From contig NC_089564.1 of assembly GCF_040115645.1 (NCBI RefSeq), forward strand, positions 2,604,001-2,668,000: a stretch of DNA of 64,000 nt, read 5' to 3'. The notes under the pieces were generated by a model. That model did not search any database. It saw only the letters and a program-made list of their open reading frames with translations, and had not been told where the DNA came from. Source of the DNA: Euwallacea fornicatus (taxonomy: Eukaryota > Arthropoda > Insecta > Coleoptera > Curculionidae). Below, one piece after another: positions 1 to 12,900 of the stretch; position 1 is the first letter of the stretch; each line of letters begins with the position of its first letter. Both the position numbers and the translations under genes were made by a program.

Positions 1-955
1 GAATTTTAATGCTATTTGCCGTCCGGATTTTTTAAAATTCATGCCCCAGATCAGTCTCTTAGTTACGGCAAAACTCTAAACCTCGTGCCTGCTTGTTTGA
101 TGTAATTCGCAATTCACCGGGATTTTCCTTCTTTATCCATTCAGTAAATTATGCGAACTGATAAATGAGTAAACTTTAGAAATTTAATAATATTTTACAA
201 GATCACGGCATCGATCTCTCTCGTATTTCTCATAGCAATGCTTATTTTATCCCTCCCAATTGCCTTTTAACATAAAATTATTAATCGAAACAAAATATAT
301 ATTGACATTTTCGCCTTCTAACGATTCGGTCTAATGAAATTATGTGACCTTTCGGAGTGGCAGCACTCCAAAACTTCAAGTTTTTCGCGACATTTCTAAA
401 TCGCTATTGGAAATCCTAATCTTGGCCTAGCAAGAACGGAAATTACTGTAAAAGCCAATTACATTTCAAGGAAGATTTGCGCGTAGTTCATACAGAATTA
501 GATTCGGTAATTTCAAATTTAATCGGTCTAGTTTTTTCGTGGATCTTATTCAGGATTTCCCGCCTTACGTATTTCATATTTTAATTATTTCAGCACGCAA
601 CTCAATTTGCGAATCATCCTCAACGTTCAACTTATCAATGGCAGACCGTTCGATCTTAATGGCCGCTTATTAACAATTCAATCCGCAATTTGCATTATAT
701 CCGGTAAAACTTTTGCGGACATCCATCCATTTGCTACAATAGCACCGTGCCCTTAACATGACTGAATAATGAATAATAACTGAGCTTTGGAAACCAGATC
801 GCTATCTAAGATAGATTAATCCGAATTTATTAGTCGGGACATCTGTACGAGATTGATAAAGGGTCGATATGCGATGGGAGATTTATACGTGTATCGGCCT
901 GTGTTGCTGGCATAAACATCTGCGATGTTGAAGATTCATGGAAAGTTTGTTTCAG
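1..955. other. Non-coding: upstream intron of the hexosaminidase gene
   Basis: I see no supported exon here. The stretch ends in a pyrimidine-rich tract and the acceptor ttgtttcag at 947-955, so it is best read as the end of the intron before the first visible hexosaminidase exon. The missing start codon and N-terminal membrane anchor or signal exon of that gene should lie to the left of the window. Confidence 0.6.
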
Positions 956-3900
956 GAAATCAAGGTCGCCGCAATGGACGTGGCAGTGTGTAAATCAGAG
1001 ATGCGAACGTCACCATGTCACGGAAAATGTAAAACTCATGTCCCTGAGTACTTGCAGCATGCTGTGTGGTTCCACCCAGCTATGGCCTCAGCCTACTGGC
1101 CCTGTGACACTGGGTGAGTCAAATTTTACTGAGGATGTTAGTAAGGGAAACTACGCGTCTTGCCCGTATCTCTTCAAATCACGTACTATGAGCAGTGTAA
1201 TACTTGCGTGAAGCATTATAAGCAGTTATGATAGTCAAGGATATACTTCTATACACCGTGCGTCAAAGACTTTGGAACACATGACTATTGAATGCTAGAG
1301 GGTAAGAAAATAGAGCGATTCCGCTGAATTTATCTTACACAAACATTTGCTTGGTTTCATTCTACGTTGCATTTCTTAAATTCTGAAATTGCTTCTAATT
1401 GCGTTAATTTCCTTTTTTATGAGCGCCATTAACGTAAATATCTTTGCCCCCTCGGAGACTTCGATCTTTTCAAAAGGTGTTTTGCAAAAAAAAACTCGCG
1501 CCTCTAACAATTCTCGAGATATTTCAATTTCTCTTTGAGGGCACTGCAACAGTGCAACAAACTGCAGTTGTTCTCCCAATCTGATCTACTTCAAAACTCT
1601 GCCGCTTTCCGAGATTACACCCCACTATAGTCTCCGAAAAAAAATCACCCCGTATAGTGTGATTTTTTTTTGCAATTCTTCATTTTTTTTCTTTTATTTT
1701 CAGGTAGCAAAACTTTATCATTTACAACCCAACACCTTGAATTCGAAGCTATAGCCTCAGCTCCGGCAAAAGACCTTCTTCTCGAAGCTGTGGCGTCTTT
1801 CAACGACAGTGTCTTCAGTTTAGTGCGTGATAAAGACTACTTAAAAAAAAAGACTGATCTCAATAAGTTCGTAGTGCGTGTGTCTGTTGTGCGTAGTGAC
1901 GTTGTGCGTTTGAAACTGAACACTGACGAAAGTTATAACATTGTGCTTAAATCTAGAGCTACTGAGCTGTTAGCCAACGTTACTGCCAAGACGTTTTTTG
2001 GTGCCAGACACGGATTGGAGACTTTATCTCAATTGATTTGGTAAATTTTTTTCTTTTATTTGTCATAAAATCTACGTAAGTGAACGTTGCCAAAATTATG
2101 TTTTTTAAAGCCCAATTATTAATCATTTGTCAACTCTTCAAATTAGTTACTACAGAACCAAAGAAACTAACCAACATTTACCGTTTACAACATTCCAAAA
2201 GAAATATCAATAAAAATTGACAGCGCATTGAAATTTTGGCTTTAGGTAAACGCATATTATAAAACAAAATGACAAAAACCTTTATTGTTGCTTTAAGCCA
2301 CATAAAAATTTGAAAATTACATTTTTGGAGTTAAAATACTTTATGAACTTTTCGAGATATTAAAAGGATCGTTTCATGCTGGAGTAGACATAGTCACAGT
2401 CAGGATTAGACCCAAATTCTTATCAGACTGATAACATTTCCTAATATAAGGAAAAAAATCATATTAACATGTGGGCACAAAAATGTTTAGTTTTCGAGCT
2501 GCAAAGTGTTAAATTCTTTTAAATATTCAAATGAAGTTATGAATAAACGTTTTACCTAAATGAGTCCTCGCCCAGAGTTTACAAAGTCATCACTGATAAT
2601 GCATAATGATTATTATTAAGGATTTAAAAAAACATTGCAGGGGTAAAAGGAAGTGTAACGACCGACAAAGTATCACTCTGTTAATATTGACACTAATCTA
2701 CTGAGGAATTTCAGTGTGTAAACCCTAAAGGTTAACCATTCAAAGCTTTGAAATTATCTCAAAAACCGTAAGATCCGTGGGGAAAAAATATGAAAATATT
2801 TGAAACTTTTAATACTTTGTAACTTGAAAACTAACCAATTCCGAACCTATGATCATGTGAACTTTTTTTCTTAGTTCAATTATGCCCGTTTTTACTTAAA
2901 TCCCGAATTATTTTCTATAAAGTGTGTTAACTACCACGATTTCATGCTAGATTTTGCGAGTAGCACGTACCGACTTTTGTTATACACTGTACAACCTTTT
3001 TGCATTTAAACGAACTAAATAATAATTTCCTAAAATTGCTCGACATACTTAATTGAGTAATTATAATGTATTTTTTCGTGTGAATATACACACAGATTTG
3101 GCAACCTCAACGTCTTTTCTAGGTGGGATGAGTACGAGGGTAACACGGGAACACTGAAGGTACTTAAAGGAGCTACAATACAAGATGCTCCAGCCTTTTC
3201 ATATAGGGGCCTTATGGTAGACACTGCTAGGAATTTCATGTCAATCGAGAGCTTGAAACGAGTTATGGTGAGTCAAAAAATTTTTGAGAGTTTTGGTACC
3301 ACAAAATTGAAATAAATTTTGATTTTTGAATTGAATTAAATTGAGAATAGTCGACATTCAACTGTTACGAAGATCCCATAAATTTTATGCATGAAGCAAA
3401 TAACTTCGTAAAACCACCGAATTAGAGACAACCTGTAAATTTAATTCTTATGCCGGATCGAGTTCGGATTTCCAAATATTGTTACAATATGTACAAAGTT
3501 ATTTTTATGTTATTTATTCACTAGCATGACCTGTACGAAACGGTACCAGAACGAAAACATCATATTTAGTTCTAACCTAACATATTTTAGTTTTTAATCT
3601 TGGTTTTACCAATTTTCTCCGGTTTTTGATTTTTTCAAAATGTTTAGAAATGCAGATAATTTCTCGTTTCTGTGCAAATTTGTCGTTTTTTTGAGAAGGA
3701 ATGTACAATTGTTTGGTATATTCGTTTATCATTTTTTTCACTAAATTCATTGGTATACAGGGTGTTGAGTTATGGACACTTAAACCCCAAAAGGTGACAC
3801 TAACCTAATGAAGGGTAAAATTTAGATATATCTTTAGATTCATTATACACTGACTTTCAAAAAAACCGCAACATCAAAAAGAACGCATCGTATGTATTTG

Positions 3901-6900
3901 AATTTTTGGTATGATTTTAGACTTGTAAAGAGAAAAAAAATGATAAAAATTTCAAGTTCGCATTTTAGTACGATATGAAGTTTTTCTTTACTTTTTTATC
4001 TGTGACGATCGTTCTTTTTGCAATTTTTCTTACAGGCGGATAGCGATAAAAGTATCATTGTTAGTACCATATGGAATGTGTGATAGTGCAAAATGCCTCG
4101 TGTACGTCAAAATGCAGTTTATCGGCAGTTAACTCCCTTTGAAAGGGGAAGAATTGTTGGTATGTATGAGGCAGGTTTACCTTTCCGCGAAATTGCACGT
4201 AGATTGGATCGAAACGCATCAACAGCGCTAAGAGCTTGGAGAGATTGGTCTAAGGAAGGGTCAGTAAAACGTCATCGTGATAGTGGCCGTCCAAGAATGA
4301 CGAACCGACGCGAAGACCAGCGACTTCGTCGTTCAGCGACAGGTGCCCCGTTTGAAACAATTCCGCCTCTTGGTGCTAACTGGGTAGCCACCCTAAATCG
4401 AAGGGTCTCCCTTAGTACGATTATCGCAGAATTCGAAGTTTTGGACTAAATTCATATCGTCCTATGCATCGGCTCCATTATCATGAAACCACAGGGTGGC
4501 CCGACTGGAGTGGTGTCGTCTGAGAGTGCAATGGGTGGATGAGGGGAGAAGAATCGTGTTCAGTGATGAGAGCCGATTTTGTTTATGGCGATCTGATGGA
4601 CGGTTACGTGTTAGAAGGCGCAGAGGAGAGCGATTGAATTTGGACTTTTTGGAAAGGCGTCATTCTGGTTTAACACCAGGTGTCATGGTTTGGTGTGCCA
4701 TTCAGTATGGTAGTCGGTCTCCTCTTGTTTTCATTTATGATAGATTAAATGCTCAGAGGTACATTAATATTGTCTTAGAACCGGTTCTTGTACCATACAT
4801 GCACGACCATCCTGGAAGCACATTTCAACAGGATAATGCGCGACCACATGTAGCCAACGATACTTTGAGGTATTTGGAAGCTGAAAATTTGAATATTTTG
4901 CCTTGGCCAGCTCGGTCTCCAGATTTGTCCCCAATAGAGCATGTATGGGATATGATGGGTCGGAGACTTCAACGTTTAGCTCGCTCTCCAGAGACCAAAG
5001 ATGAACTCCGCGAGCAGGTGCAGATTGCCTGAGATGCAATACCACAGGAAGATATTGACAATTTAATTTTAAGCATGCCACGTCGCTTACAGGAATGTAT
5101 TAATTTAAGAGGAGATACCACCCAATATTAAATTATTATTAAATTTTTTCACTTATTCACGATAATTTTCTTTTGATATTTTGATCGTTTTTGTCTATTA
5201 CCTGACGTAATGCCAGAATTTCAAACGTGTACGATGCGTTCTTCTTGGTGTTGCGGTTTTTTTGAAAGTCAGTGTAATATTGTTTCATTGGATTATTTTC
5301 CTTTCTAAAAAGAAAAAGTTTTTAAGTCGCTAGAAGTGACGCGAACTGTTGTACGGCTGAGGAAAATGAAAATTTGAAAAACGTGTGAAAACGTAAACAT
5401 ATTAATTCCATTCGGGCCAAGATTCAACGGGTCCACGAGAAAAACCTGTCCCCAAGTAGTACCAATTTATTAAATTATTCCCCAATTAGGGAGCAAACAA
5501 CGTAATTTACATTCCTGGTCTTAGACATTAGTTTTAGAGTTAATTTGGTGAAAACACATTCGTTACAATAGACAATTTGAATTGATTGTCTCAGATGTGG
5601 AACAAACCCATTAAACCTATTTTCTCGTTTGCTAGGTAAACTTCCTCGCTTTTAGTTTGGAAAATAAATGTGTGACCTAATTTATGCTCGAACATTTGAT
5701 ATGCCTTATTGAATAGAGATTGATTGGTTGGTATAATGGATAAAAAGGACGTTTTATTCCAGGTGGGCATGGCATCAAGCAAACTGAACGTCTTTCACTG
5801 GCATATAAGCGATTCGCAGAGTTTTCCTTTAATACTGCCAAACTTACCTCAATTAGCCAAGACTGGTTCTTATAGCACTCAGGAAACTTACTCTCCGGAG
5901 GAGGTCAAAGCTTTAGTGGAATTTGCTAGAGTTAGAGGAATTAGGACCCTTCTAGAAGTGGATGTACCTGCTCATGCGGGGAACGGATGGACTTGGGGAC
6001 CGCTAGAAGGTAAAAAATAACTTTATCCAGAAAAAACATATTTTATGTCCAAAGGATTATCGTTTGCATTTCAGCCAATTTTATTTGATAAATATTGCAG
6101 TGACAGCAATGGATATCCCCCTCTTTTTGTTTTGCATAGCTCTTCCATCTTTTCTGAAACGTGTAACGAAAATGCATGACCTATTTCCGCTGGAATCGAA
6201 ATATTCATATCTTATGTATTCGCCCTATTTTTTTCATATATCTCATTTAGGCACTAAGCAAAACCCTTCTTGTTTCCTAAAAATAAACAACCTAATTCTC
6301 GTGTTTTCTTTTCAGGTCTCGGGGAGCTGGCTGTATGCATAAACGAAAGACCATGGAGTTTGTATTGCGGAGAGCCGCCATGTGGTCAGCTCAATCCGGA
6401 AAATCCCCATGTGTATGACGTTTTGGAGAAAATATACAAGTAAGAATTATAACCAACACCACTTTAGCTCGATGAAATATCTCGAGATTTTTCCAGCAGG
6501 TTTTCAATTGTTCCCTGCGTCGGTAGGAAAACAAATTGGGGGAAAGATCATTACATTTCATATTATGTTACAGATACAAAAGGTTTTCTTCATTTTAATG
6601 ACGCACGGAATCATAATTTAAAGCAGAGCTTGCAATAGCTTTACGATAAAATATCGAAAATTTTGGGATCTACAATCGAGAAATCACATCGTTTAAGAAA
6701 GTACTTAATTTAATGCTCCCGAATTTCCAGTATTATCAATCTCCCAGTATTCGATTTTTTTCACATTTTTTCACATTTAAGTGAATGACAACACAAGACG
6801 AATAACGCCTAGAGTAATGAATCATGCTTTAAGTGACATCTTGGTAATATCTCCTTTGAAAAATATGCAAATTAACGGGTTACATGCAAAATGCATTACC

Positions 6901-9900
6901 TCGTGTTTACTATCTCTGATCCCAACATTACCGTATCCACAATAGGTTCAATGAGACGAAAGTTTGTTTGTTGCAAATGTCCTGTCATGATGAAGCCCAT
7001 GAGGGAAACTATCACTTGTGACAACGCGAATCTGCTATTCTATGCATAAACTAATTCACATGCTGTCCCAAGATGAAACCAACAAGTTCATTTTAGGACA
7101 TTATAAAATACATCTTGCACCCTGGACGGTTTCATTTTGGGCGATGATAATTTGAAAAAAGTGGGAGGCACAAAAATTGCCTTTGCCACGCATTACTCTG
7201 TGGATTGTCCATTTCTGGAGCTCAACCAGGAGGATCTTGGTAATTACCAAAGACGTGAACTCGGTTAAATTGGGGTAATGTTGCGCTATTTGAAGTTTAT
7301 ACATATGCTTTTCCGAATGAAAAAAAAATCCGATAACTTTCAGAACCATTTAAAAAAAAATCCTTTTTCCACAGCTTGTTTGGCGAGGTAATTCGAAATT
7401 ATGGACATTTCATTATTGCAACTTTTCCCCTTCTACAGTGATCAAAAAATAAGACAAATTTTTTATTTAAAGCTGGTGGTTTATCCAGAATCATGAAATT
7501 ATTTACTCGTGAGTTGGTGGCAATGCCTGTGATGTCTGTGCAAAATTTCGTGTCAATATGTTCAATTGCTACACCGCTACACGTGTTTTTGTGAACATAC
7601 AAAAATTAGTTTTTCGGTTTTTACTATGCTTGATTTGGTTGGAGGAAAAAAGGATTCGGTTGGAGGTTGATTTGGTTAGATTTGGTTGAAGGAAAGAAAG
7701 ATGTGGCTAGAGGTTGATTTGGTTGGATTTGGTTAAAGGAAAAAAATTTGCAATAAATTTTGTTTGTGGAATGAACATTTTCCCGCGGAAACGTTAAGGA
7801 TATTGTAGATGGCGTGTGGCCATGCGGATATGCCTCAAAAAACTATTTACATGTGGTGCAAGCACTTCAAAAGAGGTTAAGAAAGAGTTAAAAACGAACT
7901 GCGTCCAGAACGACCATCAACATCTACCGATGTTGATGATAAATAAAATCAAAGATTTGGTACTCCAAAATTGTCCATTGACGATTAGAGACCTTGCTGA
8001 CACTACGGGCGTTTCATTTGGAACCACCTTGATCATTTAAAAATGTTTTGTGGCTCAAATGAGTCAAATCTCGATTGGTTCCTAAAACATTATTTTTTTT
8101 GGAAAAATGGCGTCATATGGAAATCTGGCAGGATGTAATGAAATGCATCATAACTGGTGATGAGACTTGGATTTATTCATACCACCCAGAATCAACCGGC
8201 CGATCTAGACAATGTCGTGCTACATGTGAACCAAAACCGAAAAAACCGCGACTAAGTCTCTGAAAAACCAAATGACCAATTTACAAATAAATTTTTTTTA
8301 ATTATCGCGGTGCTGTGTGTTATGAATTTCTTCAGCCAGGCCAAAACGTTACCAAAAAATATTTCTTGAGCATTCTTTGCGCGAAGCTATTCGCCCGAAA
8401 GGTCAGAATTATGGGCAGATCCTTCTTGGTTTTTGCACGATTATAATACACCGTCCCATACCGGTCCTGCAAGAACATTTTACTAAAAACCCAACTCACA
8501 TCGTTCCAAAACTACCGTATTCGCCTGATTTGGCACCATTGGACTTCCAGTTATTTAACAAACTCACAAGTTCTGACTCGATTGAGGAGATAAAAGTCGA
8601 ATCGACGAACTTATTGAAAGCCATTCCAGAAAAATATTTCTCTGACTGTTCGAGGCATTAGAAAAAGCGATGGCGTAAGTGCATTATGTTGGACGGGGAC
8701 TTTGAAGGCGATGAAATTTATAATATTTTCAAAAATAAATATTTTTCAATTTATAAATAAATTCACTTCATTTTTTCGTCACGGTCGTACGACGTGACGA
8801 TGTCGTATTTGAAATCCGACGTTTCTCTTTCAGGCAACCATCCTCATCTTTGTTTTTTCTTATAGGCGCCATCTTGAATTTTAACATTGTTGAATTCGGC
8901 TTTTTTCCGATAACACTGATAGAGTACATGTTGAGAGTAAAAGTTTATTAATATTTTATTTTTATGTCAGCTGCTGACATCGCATATCACGTCAATGTTT
9001 TTAATATGGTTTCAAAAGCATCCAGGACATGTGTTTGAATTGGATAGGAACAAAATTGATGCGAGTTCTGAACGCAATATGCCGTTTTTAAAACTCCACA
9101 TTTTCCTGGAATTAAATAATTACATTGCAATTCAAATACAGTTTGAAATATGGATCAATACAACTATCAAGAAAAAACGACTTTTGGTATGCTTAAAATG
9201 GAGCAAAAACACGAGGTTAGGAGAAGATTTGAATCTTTTCGCTATGGGTAAGTTACGCCGCCTCAAAGGGAAATTGATATGATGGATAGTAAAGAGCAAA
9301 TTCGTATGGAAAATAATACCCAAAACAGGCAACGGCTAAAAAGAAAATAGATCGAAACAACTAAATCTGCTTCAAGTTGAGAAATAACACCAGAAAGAGA
9401 AGGAGGCGCAGCACTTCAGTAGAAAATTATCATGATCAAAATCGATGCAAGAGCACCTTTGGGTTTAGGTGGGAAAATGACGCACAAAACGACAGAGTTT
9501 TCAAGTTGGAAAAACGATCAAATTCCATTTGAAAAACTCCTAAAGCTTAAATAACTGCCAAAATAAAATATACAAAAGCTGTTAAATTATAACAGTATTC
9601 AAAAATTTTTATAAAATTTACCCATGTAGCTAGTTACAGGGTGTATTTAAAGTAGCGCAAAAGTTCTTCAGTACGATGTTGGAAATCCTTCTGTGAGTTC
9701 TATAAAAATACGTTAAAAAATTAGTTCGACTATTTTCCTGCTTTAGATATCTAAAATTGAAAATTCAGCTTGTGTATTTTGCAATGCGTTTTTCAGATAG
9801 TAGAATTTCCCATAGATAGATAGGTCTCTGTATTATTATAATTGATTAAATGTTATGCTACCGTACCAGGTCTTGCAACATTAATCAAATTAACTTAGCG

Positions 9901-12900
9901 GTAATGCCATATGGCAGCGGGAAAAAAAACAACAATTCTGATTTTAATCAGTTTTGTTTGATTTGGAGTTTAGACCCAACAATGTACCTGAAGAACTCGG
10001 GCGCTACTTAAGAAAGAACATCCGGTATACGTTGTATCCATCCAAAGAAGCAACTTCGGCATTGAAATTATAATATGTATACAGGGTGTTTCCTAACTAC
10101 GTGTAAAAAATTTAAAGGCGTAATCCTCGACTGATTTTGAGTCAAAAATGTCTAATAAACATATGTCCGCAAATGCCTTGTTTCCAAGATACAGGATGTT
10201 GACTGAAAGACGTTGAAAAAGGTTTTAAAGGTTTCTAAAGATTTGGTGGTATTTACTAACTTGTTTATTGTTATTTTTGTTTGCTACTTCCACTACTATA
10301 AACAAGATAGTCAGTGTTATTTTGGTGTTTTACTCTCTAAAGTGAAAGAATTTAGTTCTGTGTCCCAAAAATCAGATTATACCTCAGTTTTGAAAATTTT
10401 TCAAATGCCTAATTACACTAATCAAGAAATGGCCAATATGGTTTTTGTTTACGGCCTTGCTGATGGTAAGTGTTTGGCAGCGAGGCGCATTTACATGGAA
10501 AGGTTTCCAAACCACCAACCTCCCAACCACCAAACCTTTAAAAACCTCTTTCAACGTCTTTGTGACATTTCAACACCCTGTATCTTGGAAACAAGGCATT
10601 TGCGGACATATGTTTATTAGACATTTTCGACTCAAAATCATTCGAGTATTACGCCTTTAATTTTTTTACACGTAGTTAGGAAACACCCTGTATATACTAT
10701 GTTCAGGATTGAGCTTAAAGTTGTTTTAGTAATTAGCAAGAAATGAAGTAGCTTTATTTAGTTTATCATATTTACCGCGCACCCAGAGGCAACGCCTATG
10801 AATGTTAAGCACGTGGCACCACTTCAGAACGTCCAAATGTGGGAAATCTTTGTCCTAATAATGGTGGTTCCTCGAAAGGGACCAATATCTTGCTCAAGTG
10901 TCTTTGTTTGCCTTAGCACCACGTGTTCAACGACCGAATTAAGGGCACCCTCTTTGTAAAAAGGGGGTTTCTCCTGAAGTACGCCTATGGGTGCCGATCC
11001 CAAAATGTAGTTTTAAGATTCCAAGGAAGAGTTTTTTTGGTTGTTGTTGCAAGAACACCACTACGCTTAGAACACACTGCGACAATTCCTTAATCACCAC
11101 TATTAATAGTAAAGGGTGCATAATCCAAAAGTGCAAAAAGAAACGTTTTATTATCTACAGTCCAAAGATTCGAAAGGCAAGGTTTCCTTCAAATCAAAAA
11201 CACTGTATATACAAAATTTTTATTTCTTCAGAAATAGGCTATCGACCTTTTGGTCTTTCTGCCCTTGAGTTATACATTTCATTTTGGAGAAATTATAATA
11301 TTTTTATAAAATACTTCAAAAATACCCGTATAGAAAAAAGTGACGAAAAGGCCGAAACCTAAAATTTGCCATTTGATTACTAACATTGTTTGTATTTGTC
11401 ACTTCAAAATCAAATCAAATGCAGTCTCGAATTAATATTCCCCAGAAGAGAATTGAAAGGCGAAAGATAAAATTGTTTTCATTCCAGTCAGACTTTTAAT
11501 TTCTTCTACTTAATTGTAATTCCAAAATGCTTCTCAAGTCTTATCCAATCTTTTCTTTTTGCTAAGCTAAATAATTGCAGATATGCAAGTTTTTCGAATT
11601 CGTCGACATTGCCAGCACGCCATCTTCAGCTGATTCTTTTCATGCAAATTAAAGGATCTTAAAAGATAATAAATCTCTGGAATCCAACCAAAACAGTGTG
11701 CCGTTAGTCACGAATTTTCATATTTTACCAATGCTTTCTTTCATCCCTTTACAGAGATTTAATAGAACTTAGTGGCGAAACCGAAATCTTCCACCTCGGA
11801 GGGGACGAAGTGAACCTCGAATGTTGGGCCCAACACCTGCAAAAGGGTAACACCCCTAACAACTACACGGATTTGCATGATCTCTGGGGAGAATTTACCA
11901 CCAAGGCGTTACTTCGATTGCAGCAAGCTAATGGGGGGGAAAAAGTGCCTCATGTTATCGTGTGGTCTAGCAAACTTAGCAAACGACCCTACATAACCAA
12001 GTATCTGGATAGGGTAAGTAGGTTCAAAGATTTCTTACATATACTGTAATATGTACACTTAGACAATTTTGACTTCTTTTTGCCTGCTTAATGAAATGGT
12101 TTTCTTGGTATACTTACCTTCTTATTAACCGCATTCTTAGGACTATAAATATCATTTAAAGAGGCTTACAAATGGAAACCTAATTTAAAGGCCATAAATT
12201 AAAATTAGTGTACTTCACTGGCCTAGACAGTTAGCGCGGATTATAATTAAGAAATGTTGTTCTTAACAAATTGAGAAATTTTAAATTTAGTAGGGGCGTA
12301 GGTGTTATGCGACTGAGGTATTCGGGAGTTATAATGCCCCAATATCTCTTGTTTATGAAATTTTTGTCTCAACAATAAATCGCATATTTTAATATTATCA
12401 AATATTCACAAACAGTAGGGCGTAAATGAGGTGGAATCAACAGTAAATGCGAATCTTAAAAAGGTTCCTAAATCGAACAGGAAATTTTCAACGTTTTATT
12501 AAAATTTATGAATTTAGACTTACCGTTTTGCAATATAAAAAGCTAATTTTCTTAAATTTAAATGTGGGTCGTCAAGGAGAGGAGTCTCATGGAAATTGAA
12601 TATATGATTACATCGTTCTGTTTGTATTCCGTTTGAAATGATCCATAGTGTAACGAGGTCTTCGAAGAAGTTTTTCGAGGAAGTTGAATTAAGAAGAACT
12701 ACAGATCTCCTGAAAATATTTATAATGGAAGTTTTCAGGAGAGAGTTGTAGGTTTAGACAAACAAGATGGAATGACGTATGAGGAACTATATATGTAAGT
12801 GCAGGATCATTCAAACTCGATGCTCATAAATTTCATATGAATAAAGGCGGGCATTGCAAAGTAATTTTTTCACCACATTAAATAACAAGACGTAACCTAA

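Noticed and set aside
580..660. Possible extra fdl exon after an atttcag at about 593
   Set aside because: The translated frames show no GH20 or signal-anchor features and there is no convincing donor; not supported.
4764..5081. Minus-strand frame of 105 codons
   Set aside because: Antisense shadow of the Tc1-like transposase catalytic region.
10991..11362. 123-codon plus-strand frame
   Set aside because: Basic, low-complexity sequence with no domain; inside an intron and without splice or start evidence.
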